DNA of 64,000 nt, from NCBI GenBank assembly GCA_001543395.1, contig LPNG01000008.1, positions 21,681 through 85,680 of the forward strand, read 5' to 3'. The translations under genes and the position numbers were made by a program. The DNA is from Candidatus Alcium sp. F082. GTDB lineage: Bacteria > Bacteroidota > Bacteroidia > Bacteroidales > F082. The notes below the pieces were generated by a model that was not told where the DNA came from, ran no database searches, and worked only from the letters and a program-made list of their open reading frames with translations. Positions 26,121 to 34,775 of this stretch are shown piece by piece. How positions within the stretch are numbered: position 1 is the first letter of the stretch; each line of letters starts with the position of its first letter.

Positions 26121-28640
26121 TTAAAACTCCATCACCAACTTCACATTGACATATCGCGGCGTCAGATAATTGTTGATGCCGTAATAATAGTTGTCGATGT
26201 ATTTCACCCAAGTGTAGGATATCGTATTGGGAATATTGAGCAGATTGAAGACGTCAACACTCACAAACATATTCCTAACATAACGCAATGGGTTGTTCTT
26301 GCTGAAACTACTGGCCTCACTGATGAGTTGTTTGCTGAAACCAATATCGACACGACGATAGGCTTTGTAATGCCCAGTAGGATTATAAAAGTCGGAGTTG
26401 TTATTGTTGATAGGCAATCCCGTCCCAAAAGTCAACGTCATATTGACGCGCCATGTAGGAGCATTGGGGATGTAATCCTGGAAAAACAGCGAGAAATTCA
26501 TCAACTGGTTGGAGGGGCGGTAATGCCAACCCAACGATACCGTATCTGCCACTTGATCATCGGTATGGTTATAGAAGGGAAGCTTCTTACCCTCAGCATC
26601 CACCAGATAATAATCTCCGTAGATATCCTCCTTGGTCTGCATAAACGAAAGACTTGCCCAACTATCGATGCCCTTCACAAACTCGCCATTCACCTTAAAA
26701 TCAAGACCAGTGGCGTAGGCACGAGCCGTTTGGTCAGCATAATAGCGGATACGCACATTATCAATATCGTAAGGGATGACGTGTGTGAAATACTTGAAAT
26801 AGGCTTCCGACGTCAAGATAAACGGGCGGTTCCAAGCACGGAACTTGAAATCGTTGCCCGCCACAATCTGATACGAGCGCTGAGCTTCGGCCTTATCGTA
26901 AAGGCTGCCGTCCATCTTACGGATCTCGCGATAGAAAGGCGTCTGGTGATACACACCGCCTGAGAGTCGGTACACCGTCTCACGCTTTTCGTCTTCGGGT
27001 TTATAGGCAATGCCAGCCCTTGGGCTGACATACACCTTTTTGTTATATCCCCAATAATTGGCACGGAGTCCAGCGGTGATCACCAATTCGCCCTTGTCTT
27101 GGAACGGAATCGTCAAAGAGTTTTGCACAAAACCATCCAAGTTGTTGATGGAAAGGACATTATGTGCTTTATGCGAGAAATCCATACCAATTTCGGGCAA
27201 CACTTCTGGATAGCCACCAATCACATCAGGGATATGAGGAAGGGCATAGCCAGCCGAATCCATCAACTGCCATTCATCCACCACATCGTCGATATCCTGA
27301 TGCTGGAAACGGACGCCCCATTTCAACAGGTTCTGATCAAAAGAGTAAAGGCCTTTGTGGTCAAGGTTATAAACCTGGGCATAGAAACCGTTACGCGCAT
27401 GTTTAATCATCGTTCCGACCTCGTGGTCCTCAATCACTTCGCCCAAATCCTCTGACCCAAAAGAAGTATTTCGGATACCGAAATGGTATTGTTCCTGAAT
27501 GTCAAACGTCTCAGTCTCATAGGCGGAATAAGCCGATGCTATCCACTTCAGGTTCATGTCTTTGTTCGGCTTATATGACAATGTCATCGCGCCAAGACCC
27601 GTTGTGTAGTCGTCAACCTCTTGACCATCGAAATAAACATTGACCTGTATCGGGAAATCGAGAGTGCCACTATTGAATCTGGCATTCTGAGGGATGAGCA
27701 TATAACGGTTCTTGGAATAATAACCCAAGAATGACAAATCCCAGCGTTCACTGAGCTTAAAGTTGAACAAGGCTTGTGCGTCTGCAAAATTGGGTTTGTA
27801 ATCACCCTTGGTATTCATCATGCCAAGCACCAAGGCGGTATTCTTATAACGAGCGCCAACCAAATAGCTGAACTTCTCGTTTTTCGTCGCGCCTTCCACA
27901 TGAGCCTCAGCACCAAGCAGACTCAATGTCAACGACCCGGCAGTCTCCTTGGGTTTCTTATAGGTCACATCAAGAACCGATGACATCTTGTCGCCATACT
28001 CGGCAGCAAAGCCACCAGCCGAAAACTCGATATTTTCAACCAATTGCGAATTGACAAAACTAAGGCCTTCCTGCTGTCCCGATCCGACAAGGAAAGGACG
28101 ATAAATCTCGATCCCATTGACATAGATCAGGTTCTCATCGAAGTTGCCGCCACGCACACGGTATTGCGAGCTCAACTCGTTGTTGGAAACCACGCCCGGC
28201 AAGGTCTTAATAAGTGTCTCAACGCCTCCTCCCATCGTCGGCAAGAGCGTTGCTTGCTTAGCGTTCAAATGCGTCAGGCTCGAGGCTTCAACGCCTCTAC
28301 CACTGATGACCGCATCGGGCAGGACGGTAGCTGTGGAATGGAGCACAATGTCGAGCTTGCGCTTCTCGCCTCTCTTCAGGCGAACCGTGGCTTGCTTTTG
28401 CTCATAACCGATGTAGGAGAAATGAATAGTCCATGTCGAATCCGACAGCAATTTCAATTCGTAATAGCCCCTTGAGTCGGTCGTATAACCCACCAAAAGC
28501 TCAGGAACCACCACATTGGCCATCTCAACCGCATGACCTTGCCCGTCAGTCACCTTACCATAGACAGTGGCAGTAGGCAAATTTTGGGCAACAGTCACCA
28601 TTGAGACGAACAATAATGTTATGATGAACCTAACTCGCAT
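26121..28640 (-). CDS. TonB-dependent receptor with carboxypeptidase-like regulatory domain
   Basis: The product has 839 residues from the ATG before RVRFIITLLF (a longer frame begins at 28694, but the signal peptide starts here). After the signal peptide comes a CarboxypepD_reg-like beta-sandwich (ATVYGKVTDGQGHAVEMANV, about 25-110), the plug domain (VSNNELSSQYRVRGGNFDENLIYVNGIEIYRP) and a 22-strand barrel ending in YVNVKLVMEF. It takes up a substrate across the outer membrane with TonB-ExbBD energy. It lacks a SusD partner, so it is not a classical glycan-uptake pair; the ligand is unknown. Confidence 0.88.
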   Translation of the reverse strand: MRVRFIITLLFVSMVTVAQNLPTATVYGKVTDGQGHAVEMANVVVPELLVGYTTDSRGYYELKLLSDSTWTIHFSYIGYEQKQATVRLKRGEKRKLDIVLHSTATVLPDAVISGRGVEASSLTHLNAKQATLLPTMGGGVETLIKTLPGVVSNNELSSQYRVRGGNFDENLIYVNGIEIYRPFLVGSGQQEGLSFVNSQLVENIEFSAGGFAAEYGDKMSSVLDVTYKKPKETAGSLTLSLLGAEAHVEGATKNEKFSYLVGARYKNTALVLGMMNTKGDYKPNFADAQALFNFKLSERWDLSFLGYYSKNRYMLIPQNARFNSGTLDFPIQVNVYFDGQEVDDYTTGLGAMTLSYKPNKDMNLKWIASAYSAYETETFDIQEQYHFGIRNTSFGSEDLGEVIEDHEVGTMIKHARNGFYAQVYNLDHKGLYSFDQNLLKWGVRFQHQDIDDVVDEWQLMDSAGYALPHIPDVIGGYPEVLPEIGMDFSHKAHNVLSINNLDGFVQNSLTIPFQDKGELVITAGLRANYWGYNKKVYVSPRAGIAYKPEDEKRETVYRLSGGVYHQTPFYREIRKMDGSLYDKAEAQRSYQIVAGNDFKFRAWNRPFILTSEAYFKYFTHVIPYDIDNVRIRYYADQTARAYATGLDFKVNGEFVKGIDSWASLSFMQTKEDIYGDYYLVDAEGKKLPFYNHTDDQVADTVSLGWHYRPSNQLMNFSLFFQDYIPNAPTWRVNMTLTFGTGLPINNNNSDFYNPTGHYKAYRRVDIGFSKQLISEASSFSKNNPLRYVRNMFVSVDVFNLLNIPNTISYTWVKYIDNYYYGINNYLTPRYVNVKLVMEF

Positions 28641-28703
28641 GAATGGATAACTGAAAAAGCTTGGAAATATTATCTTTGAGAAACGATTTGGCACTACTCA
28701 AAC

Positions 28704-28733
28704 AAAAAAAGCCGCTGCGCAAGGCACAGCAGC
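28704..28733 (-). terminator. Intrinsic terminator of rpmB
   Basis: An imperfect stem (GCCGCTGCGC with GCACAGCAGC) is followed on the minus strand by a run of T. Confidence 0.7.
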
Positions 28734-28757
28734 TTCGATATCATTTTCTCATCGGAA

Positions 28758-29000
28758 TTACCAACGTTCGAGGTTACCCTTTTCGGCAGATTCCATGATG
28801 GCAGCGTAAACGCCCTTCTTGTTGATGGTGCGAATGCCAGCAGCCGAAACCTTCAGCACAATCCATTCATCCCATTCCGGAACATAGAACTTCTTGATTT
28901 TCAAATTCGGTTCAAACGTTCTCTTCGTCTTCTTATTGGAGTGAGAAACATTGTTGCCGTGCATGACCTTTTTTCCTGTAATTTGACAAACTTTTGACAT
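28758..29000 (-). CDS. rpmB: 50S ribosomal protein L28
   Basis: The product has 80 residues with the L28 signature [21 protein letters not shown] and the basic [12 protein letters not shown]. Full family length. It has its own promoter (29047-29054) and terminator. In many Bacteroidota rpmB is followed by rpmG (L33) and a short DUF4295 gene; neither is present here, since a TonB receptor gene follows after the terminator. Confidence 0.97.
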   Translation of the reverse strand: MSKVCQITGKKVMHGNNVSHSNKKTKRTFEPNLKIKKFYVPEWDEWIVLKVSAAGIRTINKKGVYAAIMESAEKGNLERW

Positions 29001-29046
29001 GACTCTTATCCTTTATTATTACACTTGTCTTTTTTCTAACGGGCTG

Positions 29047-29054
29047 CAAAAATA
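29047..29054 (-). promoter_or_regulatory. -7 element of the rpmB promoter
   Basis: TATTTTTG on the minus strand, 46 bases before the rpmB ATG. Confidence 0.6.
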
Positions 29055-29131
29055 CAAATTTTTTCTTTTCAAAACCCTTTTCTGCAAAAATTACATTAAA
29101 AAAACCGCAAACACCCCACTTTTTCCCATTC

Positions 29132-30040
29132 TCAACTCTTCATATGAACATCCACCTGCGGGAAGGGGAAATGCAGACCTTCCTCAGGGAAAGTCTTGTA
29201 AACCAGTTCGTTCATCTTGAACAACACATCAAAATAGTCTTCGGGTTTCACTCTCACCCTAACGGTGATATCAACGGAACTTTCACTCATCTTGATAAGC
29301 TCAATAACAGGTTTCGGGGTTTTCAGAATACGCGGATCGGCATCACAAAGGCGTTGCAGAACGGCTTTAGCCTTATCATAATCGTCGCCATAAGCAATGG
29401 AGAACACCCAGTCGACACGGCGTTCCATCTCTTTGTTGAAATTGGTGACGGGACCGGTTGACAAAGCCCCATTAGGCAAGATAACGGTCTTGTTGTCAGG
29501 GGTTAAGATGTGCGTGCTGAAGATCTGAATTGAGCTGACCCGACCCTCGTAGCCTTGTGCAGCGATGAAATCGCCCACCTTAAACGGCTTGAACAGCATG
29601 ATCATGACGCCACCAGCAAAATTCTGCAATGTGCCACTCAACGCCATGCCAATAGCCAATCCTGCGGATGCCAGCAAGGCCACCAACGAGCTTGTATTAA
29701 TACCCAATATGCCTACAATAGCCAAGATAAGGAAGAAAGTCAGCAAGACCGAGACAAGACTCATCACAAAAGAAGCCAACGAAGGCTCCGGATTGCGACG
29801 CAACATCATCTTGGTTAAGCTCTTCTTTATCAACTTAATGACCCAACGGCCAAGAAGAAGAACCACTATGGCAGCAACGAGCTTCAAGCCAAAGGGGACA
29901 ACATATTCCTTAATCAAATCAGGGAGCCAATCCGAGACGGGGGTAGTGGCCAGTTTTTTGACGCCATCCACCATATTATTGACAGCCGTAGTATCCTGAA
30001 CGGTCTCTGTCACTTGCTCAACGAGGGTGTCTGTTTCCAT
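29132..30040 (-). CDS. MscS-family mechanosensitive channel
   Basis: The product has 302 residues from METDTL. An upstream in-frame start at 30100 is excluded because the promoter -7 element (30062-30069) lies inside that extension. One or two membrane helices are followed by the pore helix GLAIGMALSGTLQNFAGG (Gly/Ala packing as in MscS TM3) and the beta domain PFKVGDFIAAQGYEGRV. A C-terminal cytosolic domain follows. It opens under membrane tension to release solutes during osmotic downshock. It is divergent from the exosortase-like gene. Confidence 0.9.
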   Translation of the reverse strand: METDTLVEQVTETVQDTTAVNNMVDGVKKLATTPVSDWLPDLIKEYVVPFGLKLVAAIVVLLLGRWVIKLIKKSLTKMMLRRNPEPSLASFVMSLVSVLLTFFLILAIVGILGINTSSLVALLASAGLAIGMALSGTLQNFAGGVMIMLFKPFKVGDFIAAQGYEGRVSSIQIFSTHILTPDNKTVILPNGALSTGPVTNFNKEMERRVDWVFSIAYGDDYDKAKAVLQRLCDADPRILKTPKPVIELIKMSESSVDITVRVRVKPEDYFDVLFKMNELVYKTFPEEGLHFPFPQVDVHMKS

Positions 30041-30061
30041 ATCTCCGAAAAATTTAGCATG

Positions 30062-30069
30062 CAAAGGTA
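30062..30069 (-). promoter_or_regulatory. -7 element of the mscS promoter
   Basis: TACCTTTG on the minus strand, 21 bases before the ATG at 30040. It decides the start. Confidence 0.7.
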
Positions 30070-30114
30070 CGGATATTTCATTAATTCCGTAATTTAGCAC
30101 CCTAAAAATTAACG

Positions 30115-30711
30115 ATGGACCTGCATAAAATCAAAGCATATTGCAAAGACCCCAAAAACCGTAGCACGGTCAATGTTGGGCTGTTTATACTACTGATAAT
30201 CAGCTTCCATTTTATTTATCTGGGGTGGCAGGCCATAGGTTATTGGCCTATTGGGAAAACAATAGAAAAGCTTATGGTTTGGTCGGTAAACCTGGTCTAC
30301 AGCCAATCTTGTTGGTTATTGGAACATGTTTTCCGTATCGACATCACCACTATCAGCCACATGAGATCAATCGCCACTCCCAATAACGCTGGTGGCTGGG
30401 CGCGTGTCATCATCGCCCCCGACTGTGCTTGCCTCAAACAATGGATGCACTGGCTCTTCCTCATGATTCTCTTTCCTGGCCCATGGAAACACAAACTATG
30501 GTATATCCCCGCCGGCCTCGTCATTATCGAATGGACGAATGCCATTCGCATCTGCGGCATATTAATGATGCAGATTCCGTGGCCCAACAGCTTCCACCTT
30601 GCCCACGACTATATTTTTAAGGTGTTCTTCTACCTCGTCATCTTCCTTATGTGGGTGCTCTGGGTGGAAAAGTTCTACAATCCGTCAATAAAAGCCAAAC
30701 AACATGAATAA
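30115..30711 (+). CDS. Exosortase/archaeosortase-like membrane protein
   Basis: The product has 198 residues and about five membrane helices. It shows the Cys-Arg-His arrangement of exosortases: APDCACLKQW (Cys104, aligned with the catalytic Cys of the usual CSGLKQ), TNAIRICGI (Arg145) and FHLAHDYIF (His164). Family members are transpeptidase-like enzymes that cut a C-terminal sorting signal and attach the protein to a lipid or glycan. Two points differ from the consensus: Ala and Cys occupy the Ser and Gly positions after the catalytic Cys. No obvious target protein is adjacent. It overlaps the ROK kinase gene by eight bases. Confidence 0.72.
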   Translation: MDLHKIKAYCKDPKNRSTVNVGLFILLIISFHFIYLGWQAIGYWPIGKTIEKLMVWSVNLVYSQSCWLLEHVFRIDITTISHMRSIATPNNAGGWARVIIAPDCACLKQWMHWLFLMILFPGPWKHKLWYIPAGLVIIEWTNAIRICGILMMQIPWPNSFHLAHDYIFKVFFYLVIFLMWVLWVEKFYNPSIKAKQHE

Positions 30712-31792
30712 CACTCCTATCATCTTCATCCTCGACGCTGGCGGCACGGGATTCAAGTTCTCAGCCGTGCAAGACGCTCACGAAATCATCGAACCCTTTA
30801 CCATCCCTTCAGCGGCACCCACGCTTGAAGAGGTGCTCAAAAAACTTATCACAGGTTTCCATGAATGTGAGAAGCGTTGCGGCTGTCAAGCCACCGCCAT
30901 CAGTTTCTGCTTCCCCGGTCCTGCCGACTACCCCAACGGAATCATCGGCGACCTACCCAACCTGCCCACCTTCCGTGGCGGTGTACCTTTGAAACAAGTC
31001 CTTGAGAACGAGTTCCACGTGCCCGTCTTTATCAACAACGACGGCGACCTCTTCGTCTACGGCGAGGCGCTCGGCGGACTGCTGCCCAAGGTAAACCGCA
31101 TCTTGGAGGAGCAGGGCAACCCGAAACGCTACAAGAATCTCTTCGGCGTAACCCTCGGCACAGGCTTCGGCGGCGGTATTGTCATTAATAAGGTGTTGCT
31201 CAACGGCGACAATTCGGCTGGCGGCGAGATCTGGTGCTCGCCTAATTGCCTCTACCCTGGCGCCATCGCCGAGGACAGTGTCAGCATCCGTGCCGTGCGC
31301 CGTGTTTACGCTCGCGAAGCTGGCATCACCATCGATGAGGCGCCACAGCCCTACGACATCTTCAAGATTGCCCAAGGCGAACAGCAAGGCAACAAGGAAG
31401 CCGCGCTGAAAGCCTGGGATGAGCTGACCACCGTACTGGCCGACGTCATCGGCAACGGCCTGCGATGCACCGACGGTCTCGTCGTCATTGGAGGAGGACT
31501 CTCGGGCGCCTGGCCAGTGTTCATGCCCATGCTTATCCGCAAATTGAACGAGCCTTACCAAGTCAATGGCAACACCATCCCCCGCATGGAGACCGAGGCC
31601 TTCAACCTGATGGACCCCGAAGACGTAAAACGCTTTACCGAGAAGTCGGGAAAGATGGTCAAAGTGCCATTCAGCGACCAAGAAGTCTGGTACGACCCGA
31701 GCAAACGCGTCGGCATTGGCATCACCACCCTTGGCACCTCCTCGGCCGTAGCTGTGGGCGCCTATGATTTCGCCATTGAGCAGCTGAAATAA
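30704..31792 (+). CDS. ROK-family sugar kinase
   Basis: The product has 362 residues. The nucleotide-binding fold shows ILDAGGTGFKFSAV (phosphate loop), FCFPGPADYP, INNDGDLFVYGE (catalytic Asp in the NND motif) and TLGTGFGGGIVINK, then LVVIGGGLSGAW. ROK members phosphorylate glucose, fructose, mannose, N-acetylmannosamine or similar sugars. The Cys/His zinc motif of many ROK enzymes is not clear here (CSPNCLYP is a partial match). The start overlaps the exosortase-like gene by eight bases, so the two are translationally coupled. Confidence 0.85.
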   Translation: MNNTPIIFILDAGGTGFKFSAVQDAHEIIEPFTIPSAAPTLEEVLKKLITGFHECEKRCGCQATAISFCFPGPADYPNGIIGDLPNLPTFRGGVPLKQVLENEFHVPVFINNDGDLFVYGEALGGLLPKVNRILEEQGNPKRYKNLFGVTLGTGFGGGIVINKVLLNGDNSAGGEIWCSPNCLYPGAIAEDSVSIRAVRRVYAREAGITIDEAPQPYDIFKIAQGEQQGNKEAALKAWDELTTVLADVIGNGLRCTDGLVVIGGGLSGAWPVFMPMLIRKLNEPYQVNGNTIPRMETEAFNLMDPEDVKRFTEKSGKMVKVPFSDQEVWYDPSKRVGIGITTLGTSSAVAVGAYDFAIEQLK

Positions 31793-31852
31793 TTTATCAA
31801 CAACGATTGTTGATAAATTGCGCCCCGAAAAAGCATTTTTTCGGGGCGCAAT
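31791..31852 (+). terminator. Tandem hairpins after the ROK kinase gene
   Basis: A first AT-rich hairpin pairs 31791-31802 with 31808-31819. A second, perfect 17-bp stem pairs 31816-31832 with 31836-31852 (GCGCCCCGAAAAA core). They share AATT at 31816-31819. The second hairpin has its T-run inside the stem. Likely the terminator of the ROK unit. Confidence 0.65.
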
Positions 31853-31866
31853 TGCTTCTTCTTTCA

Positions 31867-31874
31867 TAACTTCG
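31867..31874 (+). promoter_or_regulatory. Possible -7 element of the nrdJ promoter
   Basis: TAACTTCG, one mismatch to TAnnTTTG, 64 bases before the ATG at 31939. No cobalamin riboswitch is recognisable in the leader. Confidence 0.4.
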
Positions 31875-31938
31875 CAAATTGAAAAAGAACAAAGAAAAAC
31901 CTATTGCATTTGCATTTAATTTATTAAATATCAATAAA

Positions 31939-34701
31939 ATGAAACCAAATCATACTCAAATGGAATTTGAGGGTGACCTTTTTAGTGGACTTGAGGAACC
32001 GGAAACGGTGCAGCCGGAGGCCACGCCATACGACAAGATTATTGAAACGCGCAAAAACGCCTCTTTCGCGGCCGAACAAATCGAAAGCCAAGACGAGGTT
32101 CAGGTAGTGGAAAGAAACGACATCCCCGAAGAGAAGCCGACAATCGAATACCACTCCTACCCCATTGAAGAGGTTAAGGCTGCTGCCAAAGCGTATTTCC
32201 ATGGCGACGCACTGGCTGGCGATGTGTGGGCCAACAAATATGCATTGAAGGACAGCGATGGCAACATTTACGAACTCACGCCTGATGATATGCACCACCG
32301 CATCGCCCGCGAGATTGCCCGCATCGAGCGCCGTTATCCCAACCCGATGAAGGAAGAGGAGATCTTTGAAGTGCTGAAGGACTTCCGCTACATCGTGCCA
32401 CAAGGCAGCCCTATGACCGGCATCGGCAATGATTTCCAAATCTCATCATTGTCGAACTGCTTCGTCATCGGCAACAACGGCGACTCCGACTCCTACGGCG
32501 GCATCATGAAGACCGACCAGGAACAGGTGCAGCTGATGAAACGTCGCGGTGGCGTGGGTCACGACCTGTCGCACCTTCGTCCCACGGGCAGCCCCGTCAA
32601 GAACTGCGCTCTCACCTCCACCGGTGTGGTGCCTTTCATGGAACGCTATTCCAACTCCACCAAAGAGGTGGCTCAAGATGGTCGTCGCGGCGCCCTGATG
32701 ATGACCATCAGCATCAAGCACCCCGACTCGGAGGCATTCATCGACGCCAAGATGACCCAAGGACGCATCACCAACGCTAACGTCTCGGTGCGCATCACCG
32801 ATGAGTTCATGCAATGCGTCAAGGAGAACAAGCCTTTCATCCAGCAATATCCCATCGATTCGCCCAACCCGAAATACACCAAGGAAGTGGACGCCCGCGC
32901 CTTGTGGAACAAGATCATCCACAATGCCTGGAAGTCGGCCGAACCTGGCGTGATGTTCTGGGACACCATCATTCGTGAGTCCATCCCCGATTGCTACGCC
33001 GACCTCGGCTTCAAGACCTTGAGCACCAACCCCTGCGGCGAGATTCCGCTCTGCGCCTACGACAGCTGCCGACTGCTGGCCATCAACCTCTATAGTTATG
33101 TCGATCATCCGTTCACGCCCGAAGCCCGCTTCAACCACCAGCTTTTCTCAAAGCACGTGGCCATTGCCCAACGCATGATGGACGACATCGTCGACCTTGA
33201 AATTGAGAAAGTGGACGGCATCTTAGCTAAGATCGCTGCTGACCCCGAAGACGACGAAGTCAAACGCACAGAAGTCAACCTATGGAAGAACATCAAGGCG
33301 AAATGCCTGCAAGGCCGTCGCACAGGCATAGGCATCACCGCCGAAGGTGACATGCTGGCCGCTTTGGGCAAACGCTACGCCTCCGACGAAGCCATAGCCT
33401 TCTCCACCGAGATCCAAAAACTGTTGGCCTACAACGCCTACCGTTCGTCCGTCAACCTGGCTGAAGAACGAGGCAAGTTCCCCATGTATGATGCCAAACG
33501 CGAGGAGAACAACCCATTTATCAAGCGCCTTCGTGCCTTGGACGAGGACCTCTACCAGAAGATGACACGTGTGGGGCGCCGCAACGTCGCCATGCTGACC
33601 ATCGCCCCCACAGGCACCGTCAGCATCTGCACCCAGACCACCTCTGGCATCGAGCCCGTCTTCATGGTGGCCTACAAACGCCGCCGCAAGGTGAACCCCA
33701 ACGACAAGGACGTCCATGTGACCTTCACCGACGTAACAGGCAACTCGTTCGAGGAATACAACGTGTTCCACCACAAGTTCATCACCTGGCTCGAGGTAAA
33801 TGGCTACAACGTGGATGAGGTTTTGCATTACGACGACGAGAAACTCAACGCCGTCATCGCCAAGTCGCCTTACTACAAAGCCACGGCCAACGACATCGAT
33901 TGGGTCAACAAAGTCAAAATGCAAGGTTCGATGCAGAAATGGGTCGACCACTCGATCAGCGTGACGGTCAATGTGCCGAAGGAGACCACCGAAGAACTCG
34001 TCAGCCAGATCTACATGACTGCATGGGAAAGCGGCTGCAAAGGCATGACCATCTACCGTGACGGCTCGCGCGACGGTGTGTTGGTCTCCAAGGACGAGAA
34101 AAAAGAGGAGAAAAAAGAAGCCAAGTCACAGGAAGGTGCTCGTCCCGACGACATCAGAGAAACGATTGCACCACAACGTCCAAAAGAGTTGGAATGCGAC
34201 ATCGTACGTTTCCAGAACAACTACGAGAAGTGGATCGCCTTCGTCGGCAAGCTGCATGGCAAACCCTATGAGATTTTCTTGGGCAAAGCCGAGGACTTCT
34301 TCCTGCCACCATACGTCGAAAAGGGTGTTATTATCAAGGAGAAAATCAAAGGCGAGGCCACCCGTTACGATTTCCGCTACAACGATAAGGATGGCTATGA
34401 AGTGCTGATGCAAGGCCTGTCGCGCTCGTTCGACAAGGAGTATTGGAACTATGCCAAACTCATCTCGGGCATCCTACGCCACGGCATGCCTATCCAGTAT
34501 GTGATAGAATTGGTGCAGAACCTTAATGTTGAGGAAGAGAGCATCAACACATGGAAGAACGGCATCGCCCGCGCCTTGAAGAAATACGTGCCCGATGGTA
34601 TGGTCGACGAAAAGGAAAAATGTCCCAACTGCGGTGAAAAACTCGTCTTCGAAGACGGTTGCAAGCACTGCCGTAACTGCGGTTACTCCAAGTGCGGATA
34701 A
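31939..34701 (+). CDS. nrdJ: Adenosylcobalamin-dependent ribonucleotide reductase (class II)
   Basis: The product has 920 residues from the ATG at 31939; a TTG at 31879 precedes it in frame but lies at the putative promoter. It reduces ribonucleotides to deoxyribonucleotides using adenosylcobalamin. Seen: SLSNCFVIG (redox Cys), RRGGVGHDLSHLRPTG, STNPCGEIPL (active-site Cys and Glu), TIAPTGTVSICTQTTSGIEP and the class II GMTIYRDGSRDGVL. An acidic/Lys-rich linker (KKEEKKEAKSQ) then joins a TSCPD-type domain and a C-terminal zinc ribbon with four CxxC units. No class I or III subunits lie nearby. Use of B12 makes growth dependent on cobalamin supply unless other classes exist elsewhere. Confidence 0.93.
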   Translation: MKPNHTQMEFEGDLFSGLEEPETVQPEATPYDKIIETRKNASFAAEQIESQDEVQVVERNDIPEEKPTIEYHSYPIEEVKAAAKAYFHGDALAGDVWANKYALKDSDGNIYELTPDDMHHRIAREIARIERRYPNPMKEEEIFEVLKDFRYIVPQGSPMTGIGNDFQISSLSNCFVIGNNGDSDSYGGIMKTDQEQVQLMKRRGGVGHDLSHLRPTGSPVKNCALTSTGVVPFMERYSNSTKEVAQDGRRGALMMTISIKHPDSEAFIDAKMTQGRITNANVSVRITDEFMQCVKENKPFIQQYPIDSPNPKYTKEVDARALWNKIIHNAWKSAEPGVMFWDTIIRESIPDCYADLGFKTLSTNPCGEIPLCAYDSCRLLAINLYSYVDHPFTPEARFNHQLFSKHVAIAQRMMDDIVDLEIEKVDGILAKIAADPEDDEVKRTEVNLWKNIKAKCLQGRRTGIGITAEGDMLAALGKRYASDEAIAFSTEIQKLLAYNAYRSSVNLAEERGKFPMYDAKREENNPFIKRLRALDEDLYQKMTRVGRRNVAMLTIAPTGTVSICTQTTSGIEPVFMVAYKRRRKVNPNDKDVHVTFTDVTGNSFEEYNVFHHKFITWLEVNGYNVDEVLHYDDEKLNAVIAKSPYYKATANDIDWVNKVKMQGSMQKWVDHSISVTVNVPKETTEELVSQIYMTAWESGCKGMTIYRDGSRDGVLVSKDEKKEEKKEAKSQEGARPDDIRETIAPQRPKELECDIVRFQNNYEKWIAFVGKLHGKPYEIFLGKAEDFFLPPYVEKGVIIKEKIKGEATRYDFRYNDKDGYEVLMQGLSRSFDKEYWNYAKLISGILRHGMPIQYVIELVQNLNVEEESINTWKNGIARALKKYVPDGMVDEKEKCPNCGEKLVFEDGCKHCRNCGYSKCG

Positions 34702-34742
34702 GCTAAGAAGCAAACAGTTGTTTTTTTATCTTCATAATGGTG

Positions 34743-34775
34743 GGTCGCCGGCGCGTAAGTGCTGGCGACCTTTTT
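34743..34775 (+). terminator. Intrinsic terminator of nrdJ
   Basis: GGTCGCC at 34743-34749 pairs with GGCGACC at 34764-34770 and is followed by TTTTT. It touches the last codon of the convergent tatD-like gene. Confidence 0.85.

Noticed and set aside
26121..28640. SusC of a glycan-uptake locus
   Set aside because: No SusD-like lipoprotein or glycan enzymes adjoin, and the length (839 residues) is shorter than usual SusC proteins.
31853..31938. Cobalamin riboswitch before nrdJ
   Set aside because: The stretch is too short and AT-rich and lacks a recognisable B12-box. Only a weak promoter match is seen.
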